Assembly: GCF_018687715.1 (NCBI RefSeq) | Contig: NC_056765.1 | Location: 9,288,501 to 9,352,500 of the forward strand | DNA length: 64,000 bases | Source: Carya illinoinensis | Lineage: Eukaryota; Streptophyta; Magnoliopsida; Fagales; Juglandaceae | Reading direction: 5' to 3' | In this document: positions 49,018-61,291 of the stretch, piece after piece | Layout of the letters: each line of letters opens with the position of its first letter | How positions within the stretch are numbered: position 1 is the stretch's first letter | Made by a program: the position numbers and the translations under genes | Notes under the pieces: model-generated | The model's input: only the letters and a program-made list of their open reading frames with translations | What the model was told of the DNA's origin: nothing | Database searches by the model: none

Positions 49018-49204
49018 CACAATGGGTTATTTGCGGCCATATTTTTTCTGGCGACTGAAAACCGCCAGAAATAAATGATTTTTGCGGCTATTTTTATAAT
49101 TGACACAAACATTTTACACAAAGTTTAAAAACATGCTTTTTGTGACCATAATTCGATCGTCGGAAATAAAAATAGCCGCAAATAATCTTTTTTTTTTTGT
49201 AGTG
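49018..49204. mobile_element. 187-bp CACTA-like MITE
   Basis: It ends AATAATCTTTTTTTTTTTGTAGTG-like and begins CACAATGGGTTATTTGCGGCC. The ends pair over about 34 bp through TTATTTGCGGC and GCCGCAAATAA. A second GCGGCTATTTTTAT copy lies inside. Confidence 0.65.
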
Positions 49205-52200
49205 ACACGCAGATCAAATTGATTCATTAGATCATCAACTGTATGTATTTTAATATTTGTAATCTTAGAGTGTGTACTTTTCATGCATTCATTGTGAAAG
49301 ACTAAAGTCCACTATTAAGTAATAATTTTTTTTCTTTGGATTCTGAATTTATCAGCTAATTTTTTCAAATAAAATATGCAAAATTTGTACATTTTAAAAC
49401 ATGCATCTAGCATTACTCACAAATAAATCCTATCTGACCATTTGCTCAAGGCTTTGGATTTGTGGAAGGATATTATGATGATGTTGCACTATTTGATCTG
49501 CAGAAGCTAGGCAATGTTACATATAATATACAAGGGATCGAAATCAAATTATTAACCTTGTAATGACACTAAGGTGTAGTTTAGATAGTGAAATGAGATG
49601 AAATAATTTTAAATTAAATTTGAATAAAATTTATTATAGTATTATTTTTTAATATTATTTTTATTTTAAAATTTGAAAAAGTTGAATTATTTACTAAATT
49701 TTATGTAAAAATTTTAAAAAAATTATAATAATAATATAAGATAAGATAAAACTATTTCTGTATCTAAACAGGGCCTAAGATGATCATTACAAGGTGAAAG
49801 GAGATAATTAGAGAAGAATGAGTTTCAAGATCAAGAAGTCACCGCTGAAAGTGTCGTAGTGATCTTAAAATATGGTTCTTCATTTTTATTTTTTTATTTT
49901 TTACTTTATTGAATCGCGTTTATTTATTCCCATTGTCCTTTGTCAAGGTTTTTATTTATGTATGGCTCATATGCACAATTATGTTCCTAACAAATAATAT
50001 ATTTGTCTCATTAATTCTATTCCCTAGCTAGTAGCTTCATGTTGTGATCCCGAAAGAGATTTTATGGAATATATACATGGGTTATAATATATATGAGTAC
50101 TAACATATATAGTTGTTAGGTATGCAAGTTTCGCACGTTCTGTTTAAAAGAAAGTTGATTCTGCTATTAAAAAAATAACTTTTTTATTAATATTCCAGAT
50201 TTATTCACTTTTTGAAAAATAATGTGCGAGATTTGTATATTCTAAAATTACAAATTAATATTATTTCTCAAAATATTTTAGGAGCATGAGTAACATGACA
50301 AGTTTTTTTAATTTCTTTGAAAAAGGAAGAGCATAATGTAAGTGACTTGCATTCTTAATTTTTATTTTGTCAATTTCGATTATACCATGTCACACATAAT
50401 TTTATAATATAGTGATAAGTGATATTTTATTTAAGTGATTGACATAAAAATCGTCCACTTAAAATACGTGATACTAGTTAATGCGACTAAAAATAATATG
50501 TACAAGATAAATAATCTATAGCAAATACAATCAGAATAACATGGGTGACATGACTTGCACCAAATTTTATTTTATTTGAAAATTTATATATTAGATCGGA
50601 TTTTTGGAGTAAAAGATTTTCTTTTATACAAGGGCAGGGTAAGAGGTTCGAATTGCCTACTTCTTCTATTTGGACACCGGACCTTATGTCATCTGGTCTA
50701 AAGGACCTTGACAATTGAACTTAAAGATTTAGAACAAAATCATCATACGCTTTGTATATTTAAGCCATTAATCATGTATATGATCAAGTGCATAGTACTT
50801 TCATGGTAGCTACATCTATTTTATTAGAATAGATTTGGGTTACATTTGGGTGCTGAGGCAATCTCAGATGATTTATGAATAATAGTAAAAAAAAATAATT
50901 AATAATAATGAAAAAATAGTGAATAATAATAAACTATTTGTGAATAATAATGAGACTACTTTACTAACCAAACACAACCTAATGTACAAGATCTCATGTG
51001 AACATGTCAATAAGAAACTATATATTGTATCAGATAATCAGGCCATTTTGGCAAAAGCACTACTAATTTTGGGATCAAATATCAAGCTTTTTATTCAAAG
51101 TTGAGTACCTTAATAGATCAGATTGACATATCAATTAATGTAATCTATAATATTTATTGTTGTCCATGTAATTTCTAAACAGCATCAAATATTTAATTAT
51201 AAATTCACTTTAAAATTTCTCTTTATGCTTAATTGAATTCAGACAAAAATTTGTAGAATTTTTTTTCTTGTCTTTCGAGGCATGAGTGGCTCTACGGCCA
51301 CCGACTCGGGACCCAAACTTGGGTGTCGACAAGTGTAAATTTTTTTTTTCATAAATTTTCAAAATACTTTTAAATATCAAAAAAATAAAATAAAATCCAC
51401 AACATCAAAAAAAAAAAAAAAAAAAAAAACTTACATAATCACTAAATAAAATAAAATAAAATACTTAAAAAAATTGTATCGGGAGAAATGTTAGGAATCC
51501 CAAGCTAGCATTTCTCTTGAGGCATATATATATATATATAGTTTATAATACATGCATTTATACTATATGTGAGAGTAGTACTACACTTGTAAAGAAAACA
51601 AAAAACGTTGACTACTGCATGACCATGCACGTAACAGCTAGAAAGACATATATTAATTCCTTTTCTTAAAAACTAGCGGTTTCAATATGATCGTAATTAA
51701 TAGTTTTAAATGGAGTTTTTAATATATATTAATGTTATTGTGCTATATATATATAAATATAAATATATATCGTCAGTTACACATCTACTGAGAATTAGTA
51801 GGGTTGACTATTATGGAGCATTATAATTAGGAAATTAGTGCTTGGGTAATCAATGATATTCCACGTACATATGCTCAAAAATTAAAATTAACCAAAGGAA
51901 AAATTGCACTTTACCTTCAAAGTCCAAACTATCACTTTACCTTCAAAACTACCAAAATTATCATTTTCACTTCAAAATTATAATTTCTTTTATGCTAAGA
52001 TTGTGTCATAAATACATCAAGATCCACTTTAGATGTGTATCACTCTAAAGTTTGGATTCTGAGATAATGAGTTAAGTTGTAAGTAGTAGTATTTTGTGGA
52101 TTCTATTGAGATGAGTTTAACTATTTTAGGTTGAGAGATGTGTTTAGCTTTTTAAGTTGAAATGTATGAAATAGGTTGAGAGGAGTTGAACTTTTTTAAA

Positions 52201-53042
52201 AAAAGTTGAAAAAGTAATGAATCTTATCAATGATTGGTGCTCCTATATATTCTAGAGAATTCGAGTGAATCTTGACCCATTTTTCCTCTATCTTCTCATT
52301 AGATTTTGGTGAAGAGGTAATTAAATAGTAACCTATGTTTTTAATTGGAGGGCAAATCAACACTTTTGTTAGTTTGGTGATGACAATTCAAATTAAAGTT
52401 CCTTTTAATTGTGTATAATAAAAAAAAAATGCCAATGGCTTAAATATTAGGGCAGTTGTTCCTAAAAATTGCCTAGAAAAAATAATAAATATAAATATGC
52501 TAAGATTCTATAACATAACAATACCCATGAGTCAGTAATACTTACTATGTATGAAGTATTTTTCTTTTCAGAATCCAATAATCTCATTGGAAAAATGCTA
52601 CTTGTACTTTTATTTTTTATTTACATAACAATACGTAGTGTCAACTATTGATATATTGAAGATTATGAAACTTGAATTTAACAAAAAAAAAAATGATAAA
52701 TAAACCTTTTACGTAAAATTGTAAGTACACGTAGGACTACTTATCTCATTAAAGTTCTTTCCCGAAATTAATACATGCCAAATCAACTCGAAAATGATGT
52801 TAATATGACACTTTTATGTATGATAAATAAATTACAACAGACACAATCTTCAAAATAGATACAAATATTCATAAAATAGGAATCTCTTCGTCATTCAAAT
52901 ACTTGAAATCAGAGCAGCTGCACATGTCAAAACGGATGGTGTAACTTTTCCTCCCACCTTCCATGCTTTCAACTTATAATTTCAAGCGTTCAACAAATTC
53001 CTCATCAGGTAGAAGCCACTTGAACAGCTTACAATCTTTATA
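49205..53042. other. intergenic spacer, MYB side to GONST 3' end
   Basis: No gene was recognised. It holds copy G of the dispersed family (49,571-49,778), a palindromic unit at about 50,119-50,270 (GCAAGTTTCGCAC / GTGCGAGATTTGTA), homopolymer A tracts near 51,409-51,429 and (TA)n at 51,522. The right edge should include the transporter's 3' UTR. Confidence 0.55.
49571..49778. repeat. MITE-like repeat, copy G
   Basis: GGTGTAGTTTAGATAGTGAAA to CTATTTCTGTATCTAAACAGGGCCTAA, with the TTTTTAATATTATTTTTATT core. Confidence 0.7.
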
Positions 53043-56000
53043 TCATCGGGACAATTTGGCCCTGGCAAAGAATATTCCAGCAAATAGACCTGCAAAAGAT
53101 GTTTGTCATTGGCATTTGGCCAAAACTAAGTAATACATTAGAGTGATGCTAAATGTATATACACTTTGATTGTGTTATTACCAAACAGTATACTGAAGCA
53201 ATTTGGTAGACTAAGCGGAACCTTGAACAACACCAAACCAGCAACAGAGATGGGAATCTTGTTTAAGGAACCTACTAGACTGTAATAACAGAAGCACAAT
53301 TTCAATGGTATATTAGTGTCAAAAAGAAGGTGTGAATGATCGCGTGCATGCATTAAAAGATGAGAAATGCTTTATCCACGAAGAGATCTTGCAAAAATAA
53401 ATATGAGTAAATAAGATTATCTGAAAGCTAGAGAGCTTAAGCTTAAATGTCTACTTATTGTAGAAGGTAAGTTTGGAAGTACACCACAGAATGTTACCTG
53501 TAAGTGGTCGGGCTAGTTTGATTTAAGAACCACATTGAGGTGAAGCTAATGGCAAGTCCAAGCAATCCGCTAGCTGTGGCAACAACCCAAAACATTGGCA
53601 ATTTAGTCACCTCCCTGGAAATCAAGACCAAAAGAAATGTGACAAGGTTAAACTGATGGTTGCATGAAAGTAAAGCTTAAAGGTTGTGACCAATTTAATA
53701 CGTCAAGACACTTACACATTTATTACATATTCCCATTCACCAAGTAGTATGATCAAGAAGATAGCAAAAGGTAGAGATAGTAAATTATTCAGCAACACCA
53801 TTGAAACTTCATTAAGCGATCCAGATTTTGTTGATTTTTTTGCTTCATCCATGACTCGCCTCAAGGTGAGCTGTCACAACGGGAAATTTTAGTGAATTAA
53901 TTCAGAACTTTAAGAATGACCTCCACCAAGAATCATGGTCCTTGTAGAACCCAAATTGCCAGATCCCATAAGCTAACACATAAACTGGATGCATATTTTA
54001 AGGAACAGAAGGCAAGGATGAACAATTTGGGGCATCTAAAACTACATACTGAGTAGCTTGCTGTTAGAACACAATTCATAATCTGCCATGCATAACCCAC
54101 TGCATCAAAGGAGAGATCTGTGATACCACCACTGACAGCAGAGATAATCTGGAGTGCACAAATATACGGAAAAATATGATTAGAAAGGGGGAAAAAAAGA
54201 AGAAGAAGAAAGAGTACATCCCACCATTCTTCTTCAAGGAAACTACATTACAATCAAAGAGATTCGAACTAAATTGCTTTTCTACTGTGGAATTTATATT
54301 CCAATCAAAGAGATTTGAAATAAATTGCTTTTCTGCTTTGAAAATAATCCTAGGCATAGTAATAAAAAAAAAGAAAAAAGTAATCCAGCATTAAATTTAA
54401 GTAGGCTGTCTGGCCATCTATGAGGTTAAAAGATTAGGTATATCCTTCACTGCAAACAGTTGCCATCATCAGAAAATAGAATGAAGAACGTGCTTGACAG
54501 GAATGTCATTTACCATTAAGAACATTGCAGTCCACACTTTTTGATTCTGATGTTTCCGAAATATATATAATTCTCCAATTGCTGTTAAAATATTTGTCAT
54601 GTTCTTCAGAATTGTCACCATTGCAATATTTATGTACTTCAAACTGAAACAAAAAAAGTGCACCCCAAACATCGAACAAACATGAATGTTAGACAGAATA
54701 TTTTGGTATTATGCCAAACCGAGGGTTGTATGAAGAGAAATCAACTTCTTTTCTAGTATATTTTCTCCATAGCTAGCAGCTTCTCAAATAAGAGTACTTG
54801 CAAACTATGGTTCATAGCGTACCTATACATGCCGGATACAAGCATTCCAGTGAATATTACATTGACAGGAAGCCAGACCCTAATCAGCTTCCAGTTCAAC
54901 TTTTCCACTGAAACTGCTCGGCAAAGTCCCAATGCCACAACAACAACAGTACTGATTAAGTTCTGCAAAAAAAATAGGAAGTGCATGGAAAAATTAGATC
55001 TCATCATGCCCATATGGATTTATAACATTGAACAACTGACAGGGTACTGCAAATGTTGAATGTGCTTCAGTTATGGATTGATTGCAGAAAGCATGTAGTG
55101 TATAGAAAATGTTGGTTGTAACTTGTAAGATTCATTATAAAAGCAAAAAAGTCGCATACTTGATAAAACATTAGCGATATTCCAGCATTGAAATTATAGC
55201 TTGATAGAACAATCTTATTCAGCAATATCATGCTGCAAGAGGAAATGCAGTAAGCTGTCCCAGAAAAAAGAGGTCCAGATTGTCTTCCCGATCCATGTAG
55301 GCGCTTTTCATTACCATCAACCAGAAGATTGAAGCTATCATGATCCGGACTTCGTTTCCATCTAGAAAACCTGTGTAATTTAAGAAAGTAAACAGGTTTG
55401 ACCATCAATCTGCCATCATAATGAAAATGTCCCAGACTGGAGTCTGGACATGCAGTTTAAATTTTCTAAATGCAATTTCCTCATATAACTCCATTCATGT
55501 AGTTTTATAACAATATGCAAAGCAATTCAGAGCAAAAAGATTGTTCTACACAAGAATTGGGTTTTGACTAGTAAGTGTCATTTAAAGAGTGGATGAAGCA
55601 AAAACTCTTAGAAGATGTTAAATTAGAATAAATATGTATAATATACCTTAAAATGAATCTGTGCATGCTGAAATCAAATCAATAAGAAAGAATTTATACA
55701 AAACAAGTTTCCAATCCCATGAATCATTTTTACGTACCAGAAATTTTAATTAAGGCTTAAAGCCCTATAATGTAAAAGAAAGGAAGCATCTTTATGGAGT
55801 AATATATGATAAATTGTAAGGTTTAAGTCCAATACCAAGTAACAGAGTGACAATGAAGGTAGAATCTGTACAGAGAAGATTTTTTTGTGCTACATACAGA
55901 ATGAATGAAAAACCCAACACAAGCAAAAGAATTAGATCATCGCCTCATCCTACCTGTCAGTGAAAGTTCTACGTTCTGCATTTGTCACTGTATTGCTAAT

Positions 56001-56150
56001 TGATCCATTTCCTTGTTTACGGGTATCATTAAGAACTGTATATGCTGCATTAACGCTTTCACCCGATGCCGCTTCTCCATTTAAACGGCTTAACTCAGAT
56101 TCCTCACGCCCATGGCCATTGACCACATCTAACTGGGATTCAGATGTCAT
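53043..56150 (-). CDS. GONST2: GONST1/2-type Golgi GDP-sugar transporter (9 coding exons)
   Basis: This family moves GDP-mannose (or related GDP-sugars) from cytosol into Golgi, with GMP as antiport partner, for polysaccharide and sphingolipid glycosylation. Exons on the minus strand: 56,150-55,954, 55,370-55,160, 54,962-54,823, 54,643-54,514, 54,148-54,050, 53,870-53,716, 53,614-53,498, 53,279-53,182, 53,089-53,043. All borders are GT-AG and the frame holds to TGA, giving 397 aa. Residues 1-100 are a hydrophilic cytosolic tail. Membrane segments then follow from about 103, with SSCSMILLNKIVLSSYNFNA, LKYINIAMVTILKN and ISAVSGGITDLSFDAVGYAW. The GDP-sugar binding motif G-x-L-N-K is GSLNK (353-357). 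The end is FFARAKLSR. The long tail and SVEKLNWKLIRVW point to GONST2 rather than GONST1; that choice is from memory. Confidence 0.92.
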
Positions 56151-56159
56151 GTCACAAAC

Positions 56160-57210
56160 CTGAAATGGAAATAAAAAGGAAATGGTATTAAATCAGGGAG
56201 AATCCTTTGAATTTTAAACTGTTGTTACCATTTTATAGTAACTAAAGCCTAATAAATTGCAGCAAACCATCTTTATCCAATCAACGCTTCTTTCCTTTCT
56301 CAATCAAACTATATAGATCGTGGACTACAAAGTTAAAAATTTGTAATTTGTTAGGACAAATCTCAGATTCTCCTCTAACAGGTGATATATATGCAATTTG
56401 TGGCAATTAGGAACAGTAAAACTCTGTAGAGAATTAAAGCACTCTCCCTGCAACTACGTAATACCCCGAGATTCAAAGTTGACACTATTAAACAAACACG
56501 GTTATGAACAAGGCATAATATTCCAACATATCCCCAAGTTGTGATTTTTCAGACTTTCCTAGTAAACACGTCCAAGAAAGCAAAAGTCTTTCAACAAATT
56601 CCGCATACCTAAAGATTTCAACTCAACTCCTAAGAGAAGAAATTCCAGAACAAACTGAAAAATCATAACAGCAAATCAGAAATGTATAAAACCACATAAC
56701 CGTGAGTGATAAACCCGAGCTAGCTCATAAAAACTGGAAAAAAAAAAAATAGAAGGAAAAACCACCTTGAGATTAGTACCTTCCAATATCCTTTCAGCCT
56801 TGAAAATCACGAAGACTTACAACCACGAACACTTGCATTATAAGCACTGTTAATCTGGCATGGCCCAGAAAAAATAACTCAAACACCTGGGTACGGAGCG
56901 AATGAACCACGGCATGGAAGTAAAGCATAGGAAGCAGAAAGCCATTCCGAAAACGTAAATGCGGAATCCTTTTTGAAGATCACGCAAAGTGAAGGGAAAA
57001 GAGAGGAAAAGGCGTGTACAGGCATAAAGAAAAGGATCTGAGGGCGAGATTCCTGGCGATGGAGCAGGACCGTCCAGGAAGGAAACGTTTCCAAGGCTTC
57101 CTAAGTCAAATACTCTCTTCTTCAAGTGAGCCATCGTGCAGCTGTCGCTTCGAGATCAAGACAAAGGAGTGGAGAAAGAGAGGTGAGCAACGAGCTGCGT
57201 GAGTTTGTAT
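56160..57210 (-). other. 5' leader and intron of the GONST gene
   Basis: TTTCAG just upstream of the start codon (ending 56,160 on the minus strand) looks like a splice acceptor, so a leader exon probably lies near 56,780-57,200. That zone holds an open frame of 94 codons (57,134-56,850, MAHLKKRVFDLGS...) which could be an upstream ORF. The bases between the acceptor and ATG are in frame and open (V-C-D-M), so a longer N-terminus is possible. Confidence 0.5.
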
Positions 57211-57439
57211 GTTTCAGGAAACTCTCTTGGGATCCGAGTGGACTAAAATAACACTGTAATAAGCCTCACTTTTCAGCCTAAGAGTACTAGTAGTCTTAAC
57301 AAACTTTAATTAAAATTAGTTTTATAAATTTTAACTAACCACTTTTTATAACACTAAATAATAGATTCAATAAATTTTTTACTATTTTATTAAAATATTA
57401 ATTTTAAACTTTTTATTGAATTTTAATTCTAATTATAAT

Positions 57440-57690
57440 TTGAATATGATTATATTAAATATTATGATTGTATTAAAGTTTATTGTTGTATTAAAATTTA
57501 TGGTTATATTATTGTTATATTAAAGTTTATGGTTGTATTATTGTTATATTAAAGTTTATGGTTGTATTATTGATGTATTAAAATTTATAACGGCTATATT
57601 TTTCCAAGGTTATATTTTTTAACAGTTATATTTTATCAACGGTTATATTTTTTAACGGCTATAATTCTCTAACGGTTATAAACTTATATA
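57440..57690. repeat. AT-rich minisatellite in the Harbinger left flank
   Basis: Units of GTTATATTAAAGTTTATGGT repeat about four times, followed by five or so AACGGTTATATTTTT units. The GGTTGTATTAAA motif returns at 58,950-59,020. Confidence 0.75.
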
Positions 57691-57830
57691 CTTTTACTAT
57701 AAAATATAACATTTCTTCAACAATTTCATTCACTTCAACTCAAGTATCTTTGAAACTTACTTTGGAAGGAGAAGGATTAAACTCACGTGGTTCTTCTAAA
57801 AATGCACGTAGATTCATAAGGCATGATTGA

Positions 57831-58934
57831 TTGCAAGCCCACCAAAATCTATTTCGCAACTATTTTGCTGATCCTCCAATCTATCCTCACAAATATTTTC
57901 AAATGAGGTTCTGGATGAGTCGTCCTCTATTTCTTCGTATCCAAGTTGCAGTAAAAGCCCAGGAACCTTATTTTGTCCAAAGACGAGATAATTCTGGAAG
58001 GCTTGGTTTTTCTTCCTTTCAAAAAATAACAGCTGCTCTAAGGATGCTTGCATATGGTGTCACGGCTGATTTTATGGATGAATATTTAAAGATTTGAGAG
58101 ACTACTGCATTAAGAAGCCTAAAGATGTTTGTCAAAGCTGTTGTTTCAATTTTTTTCGAAGAGTACTTAAGAAAACTCAACAATGATGATTGTTAGATTA
58201 CTAGCAGTTGGTGAGAAACGTGGATTTCCAGGTATGTTAGGGAGCATCGATTGTATGCATTGGAAGTGGAAGAACTGGCCAACTGCTTGGCATGGTATGT
58301 ATTCTGGTCATATCCATGAACCAACAATTATTTTAGAAGCAGTGGCTTCTTACGATCTACGGATTTGGCATGACTTTTTTGGATACCGGGGTCTCATAAT
58401 GATATGAATGTTCTTGATAGATCATTTATATTTTCTGACCTTGCTCAAAGGCGTACTCCGATTGTTAATTACACTATTAATGGTCATAACTATGCAATGG
58501 GGTACTATCTTGCTGATGGCATTTATCCGCAATGGGCAACATTTGTTAAAACTATCTCAACTCCACAAGGAAACAAGAAAAAATATTTTGCTACAGCCCA
58601 AGAGTCCGCAAGGAAGGATGTGGAGCGTGCTTTTGGTATGCTTCAAGCACGATTTGCTATAATTCGTGGACCTGCACGGCTTTTCCACATTGAAACACTC
58701 AATGAAATTATGATGGCATGTATAATTTTACATAATATGATCATTGAAAATGAACGGGATGACAATGGAGAAGAAGAATTCGAATATGAACAGTTGCCAG
58801 AAACATACAATGATCCAATGTCAACCGGCCCTACACCTGAATTTAGCGAGTTCATTCAACGTCATCATGCTCTTAGGGATAGAAGAATCCATTCTCAACT
58901 CCAAAGAGATCTCGTCGAGCACTTATGGCAATAA
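57831..58934 (+). pseudogene. Harbinger transposase (DDE_Tnp_4), one stop and two frameshifts
   Basis: This enzyme cuts and reinserts the element. The N-terminal zone (57,831-58,097) has FQMRFWMSRPLFLRI and AALRMLAYGV. The DDE core follows: GFPGMLGSIDCMHWKWKN (first Asp), ILEAVASYDLRIWHDFFG, then NDMNVLDRS (second Asp), YYLADGIYPQWATFVKTI and ARKDVERAFGMLQARFAIIR (Glu), ending LVEHLWQ. An in-frame TGA at 58,095-58,097 replaces what is normally Gly after DEYLKI, and the frame changes near 58,190 and 58,385. All three catalytic residues are still written in the sequence, but no full protein can be made. Confidence 0.9.
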
Positions 58935-59183
58935 TATAGTGCCGCATAAGACATGGTTGTATTGAATTTATGGTTGTATTAAATTTCTTGTTGTATTAAG
59001 TTTATGGTTGTATTAAATTACTCCATAATGATCAATATGAAGTGATTAATTTAACAAACATAAATATGAAATTACTCCATAATGATCAATGAAAAAAAAT
59101 TATCGTCCAAACATAAATATAACATTACTCCATAATGGTCAAGCCAAAGTGATTAATCTAACAAACATAAACAAAAAATATAG

Positions 59184-60210
59184 CTAGTTTTTCTCAGCAC
59201 GACTTGCAAGTATTTCCATTTGTCGTTGAAGATAATATTGTTGTAGCATTGGAGGCATGGCACTTGTATTTAATGTCATAATTCTTTCATCTTCTTTCTT
59301 TTCTTCAAGACGTGCTTTCACTTGTTGAAGTAGCACCTTCTCTTTTTGAATACGTAATTCGTCTTGCTTAAGACTCACTTCCTCTTGCCTAAGACACAAT
59401 ATTTTATTGTTATGATCACGTGCTTCTTGCATAAGCACAAGTTTACTCTTTTTAATTTCCGCCATCTCAGTTAGTACCACAAGAGAGTCAGAGTTTGTCA
59501 TTTCTTTTCTCTTTCGTTTCTCTTTTTCTGCTTTACGACCTATTGGTCGTTCCAAATCTGAAGATGCAATATGAAAATCCTCATCTTCGCCTAGATTTAT
59601 TGAATTTGGTGTCGAATCATGTGAACTTGGTTTCTTCTTCGGCTTCACCATGTCCATATGTTCCACCCACTTTGGATGGAATCTTAACACCCGCCAACAA
59701 TAATCAAAGTTAAAAGACTTCTTCTCTAACTCCAAGAACATTACCTTTGCCTTGCCAATCTACATACATAAAGGACCATGGTTCTAAATAAATAAGATTT
59801 TTTTTAAAAAAAATAGCATGTTAAAAAATAAGCTTAAAAGGTGCAAAACATACATTGTCTTGCTCGTTAAACCCACTTGGATGCATTCCTTCAACTTGAG
59901 TCAAGTAACCACAAAACTTATTTGTAGCTTGTTGAATCATCGACCATCGATTCATTAGAGATGTGTAGTTGCGTAAAAAGTCAAATTTCTTATTTTCCTC
60001 AAAATACTTATGAATTCTTTTCCATAGCATCGTATGCTTTTGATCTTTTCCTTGTACTGCATCTAAGGAAGTTTCAAGCCATCCCTCCACAAGCAACAAA
60101 TCTTCCTCATTACTAAAATTATTATCCTGTTGTATTTTTCGTCCACTCAGTTCAATTTCAATAACCTCAACTTGGGGTGGAGAGAGTTCTTGTTCATTTG
60201 TGGCACTCAT
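59184..60210 (-). CDS. Harbinger Myb/SANT-like partner protein (2 exons, intact)
   Basis: Exons 60,210-59,854 and 59,759-59,184 join in phase 0 across a 94-bp GT-AG intron (GTATGT...GTAG) and encode about 310 aa without interruption. The N-terminal half has a SANT/Myb-like trihelix (FSNEEDLLLVEGWLETS, TMLWKRIHKYF, NYTSLMNRWSMIQ). The second half matches the NAM-associated C-terminal domain (FDYCWRVLRFHPKW, then a Lys-rich patch KEKRKRKE and a long coiled coil rich in Glu, Lys and Leu). In this superfamily such a protein binds the transposon ends and brings the transposase to the nucleus. The second in-frame Met was chosen (MSATNEQE); the first lies 12 bp upstream. Confidence 0.85.
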
Positions 60211-60284
60211 AAAAAAAATCATTGGTATTTAAAAGATTTGTGAAGTATGCATCACGGTGAGTTGATGGATCCATTCCTAACAAG

Positions 60285-60465
60285 AGATATGAAATACATC
60301 ACAAGAAAATAAAAAATATAAACTGATGGATGAAAAAAAAAATTTATCTAATTCAGTTTCATCACAATACATCACAAGAAAAATATAAACTGATGGATGA
60401 AAGAAATTCGACCACCCATTATCAGTAAATTGAATTCGGTTTCATCACAATACATCACAAGAAAA
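60285..60465. repeat. GTTTCATCACAATACATCACAAGAAAA repeats
   Basis: Two copies of TTTCATCACAATACATCACA (about 60,356 and 60,439) and a third partial one (ATACATCACAAGAAAAT at about 60,293) alternate with AAACTGATGGATGAAA. Confidence 0.75.
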
Positions 60466-60664
60466 TTCCAAATTCCACAGCAACAATATTTCTCGGAGTG
60501 AGTTTATCAGAATTTTATCAAATCAATACACCAAAATCAAAGAAGTTCAAACATCAAAGAAGAAAAATCCCATCCCGTCTGTTCGTTGATTCCAGAAAAT
60601 GCATAAAAATAAAAAATAAAAAAAAATAAGCAAAACAAAGGAGCAGCACGATGGCTTGGGATTT

Positions 60665-60960
60665 ACCGGTGCTCAAAGAATCCGGTGCTTGAATCTCGTC
60701 CGGTGCTGCCCTTCACCAAAGAATCGTCTGTTCGTAGATTCCAAATACCGGTTCTCCGTCCGGTGCTGCCCTTCACCAGAAATCACATAAAAAAAATGAA
60801 AAAATAGAGGAGATCCAACAATGGAGGCATGGGATTCGGTGGCTTACCGGCGGTGTGTCCGTTCGGTGCTGCAGTTGGGAGACGATGGAGTCCGTCCGGT
60901 GCTGCGGTTGCTCTCGTTCGGTGCTGCGGTTGCTCTTCCTTCGGTGCTGCAGACGCTGGA
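60665..60960. repeat. TCCGGTGCTGC motif cluster in Harbinger right flank
   Basis: About nine copies of (T/C)CGGTGCT(G/T), often followed by GCGGTTGCTCT or CCTTCACCA, in a GC-rich island that contrasts with the AT-rich flanks. It lies upstream of the Myb-like gene, so it may be that gene's promoter and leader. Confidence 0.7.
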
Positions 60961-61091
60961 GCTAGGAGGGAGTTCCGGCCACTGAAAAGCTAAAATCTGG
61001 GAGGTTTTTCTCTTGTAATCGTGGGTTTTGGTGAAGGAGATGAAAGGAGGGAAGAGCAGAAATTTGGTTACACGGGATTGTTCGGTGCAGC

Positions 61092-61109
61092 GGGGGGGGG
61101 GGGGGGGGG
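61092..61109. repeat. 18-base poly-G tract
   Basis: An uninterrupted run of 18 G, 180 bp inside the Harbinger right end. Confidence 0.9.
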
Positions 61110-61291
61110 AGAATATTTTACACTAAAAATATTATTTAGCTAGTGGTTTTGACTCAATAAATTTAGCTAGCCAAAAGATTGGTGACTAAATTTATTGTAC
61201 ACTTGTTGAGTCCATTGTAGATGTTTTTTTCACATTTTAGCTATTCTTTAGCTATAATTTAGTTTTGTTGAGCCCACTACCAATGCTCTAA

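Larger units (their letters stand above)
57282..61288. mobile_element. PIF/Harbinger DNA transposon, 4007 bp, with TAA target duplications
   Basis: The left terminus GAGTACTAGTAGT...TAACAAAC and the inverted right terminus GAGCATTGGTAGTGGGCTCA match imperfectly. TAA flanks both sides (57,279-57,281 and 61,289-61,291), the TWA duplication typical of this superfamily. Inside are a DDE transposase gene on the plus strand and a Myb/SANT-like gene on the minus strand, pointing toward each other. It begins about 80 bp upstream of the presumed GONST transcript start. Confidence 0.85.

Noticed and set aside
50641..50665. GAGGTTCGAATTGCC as a possible tRNA B box
   Set aside because: No matching A box or cloverleaf arms upstream.
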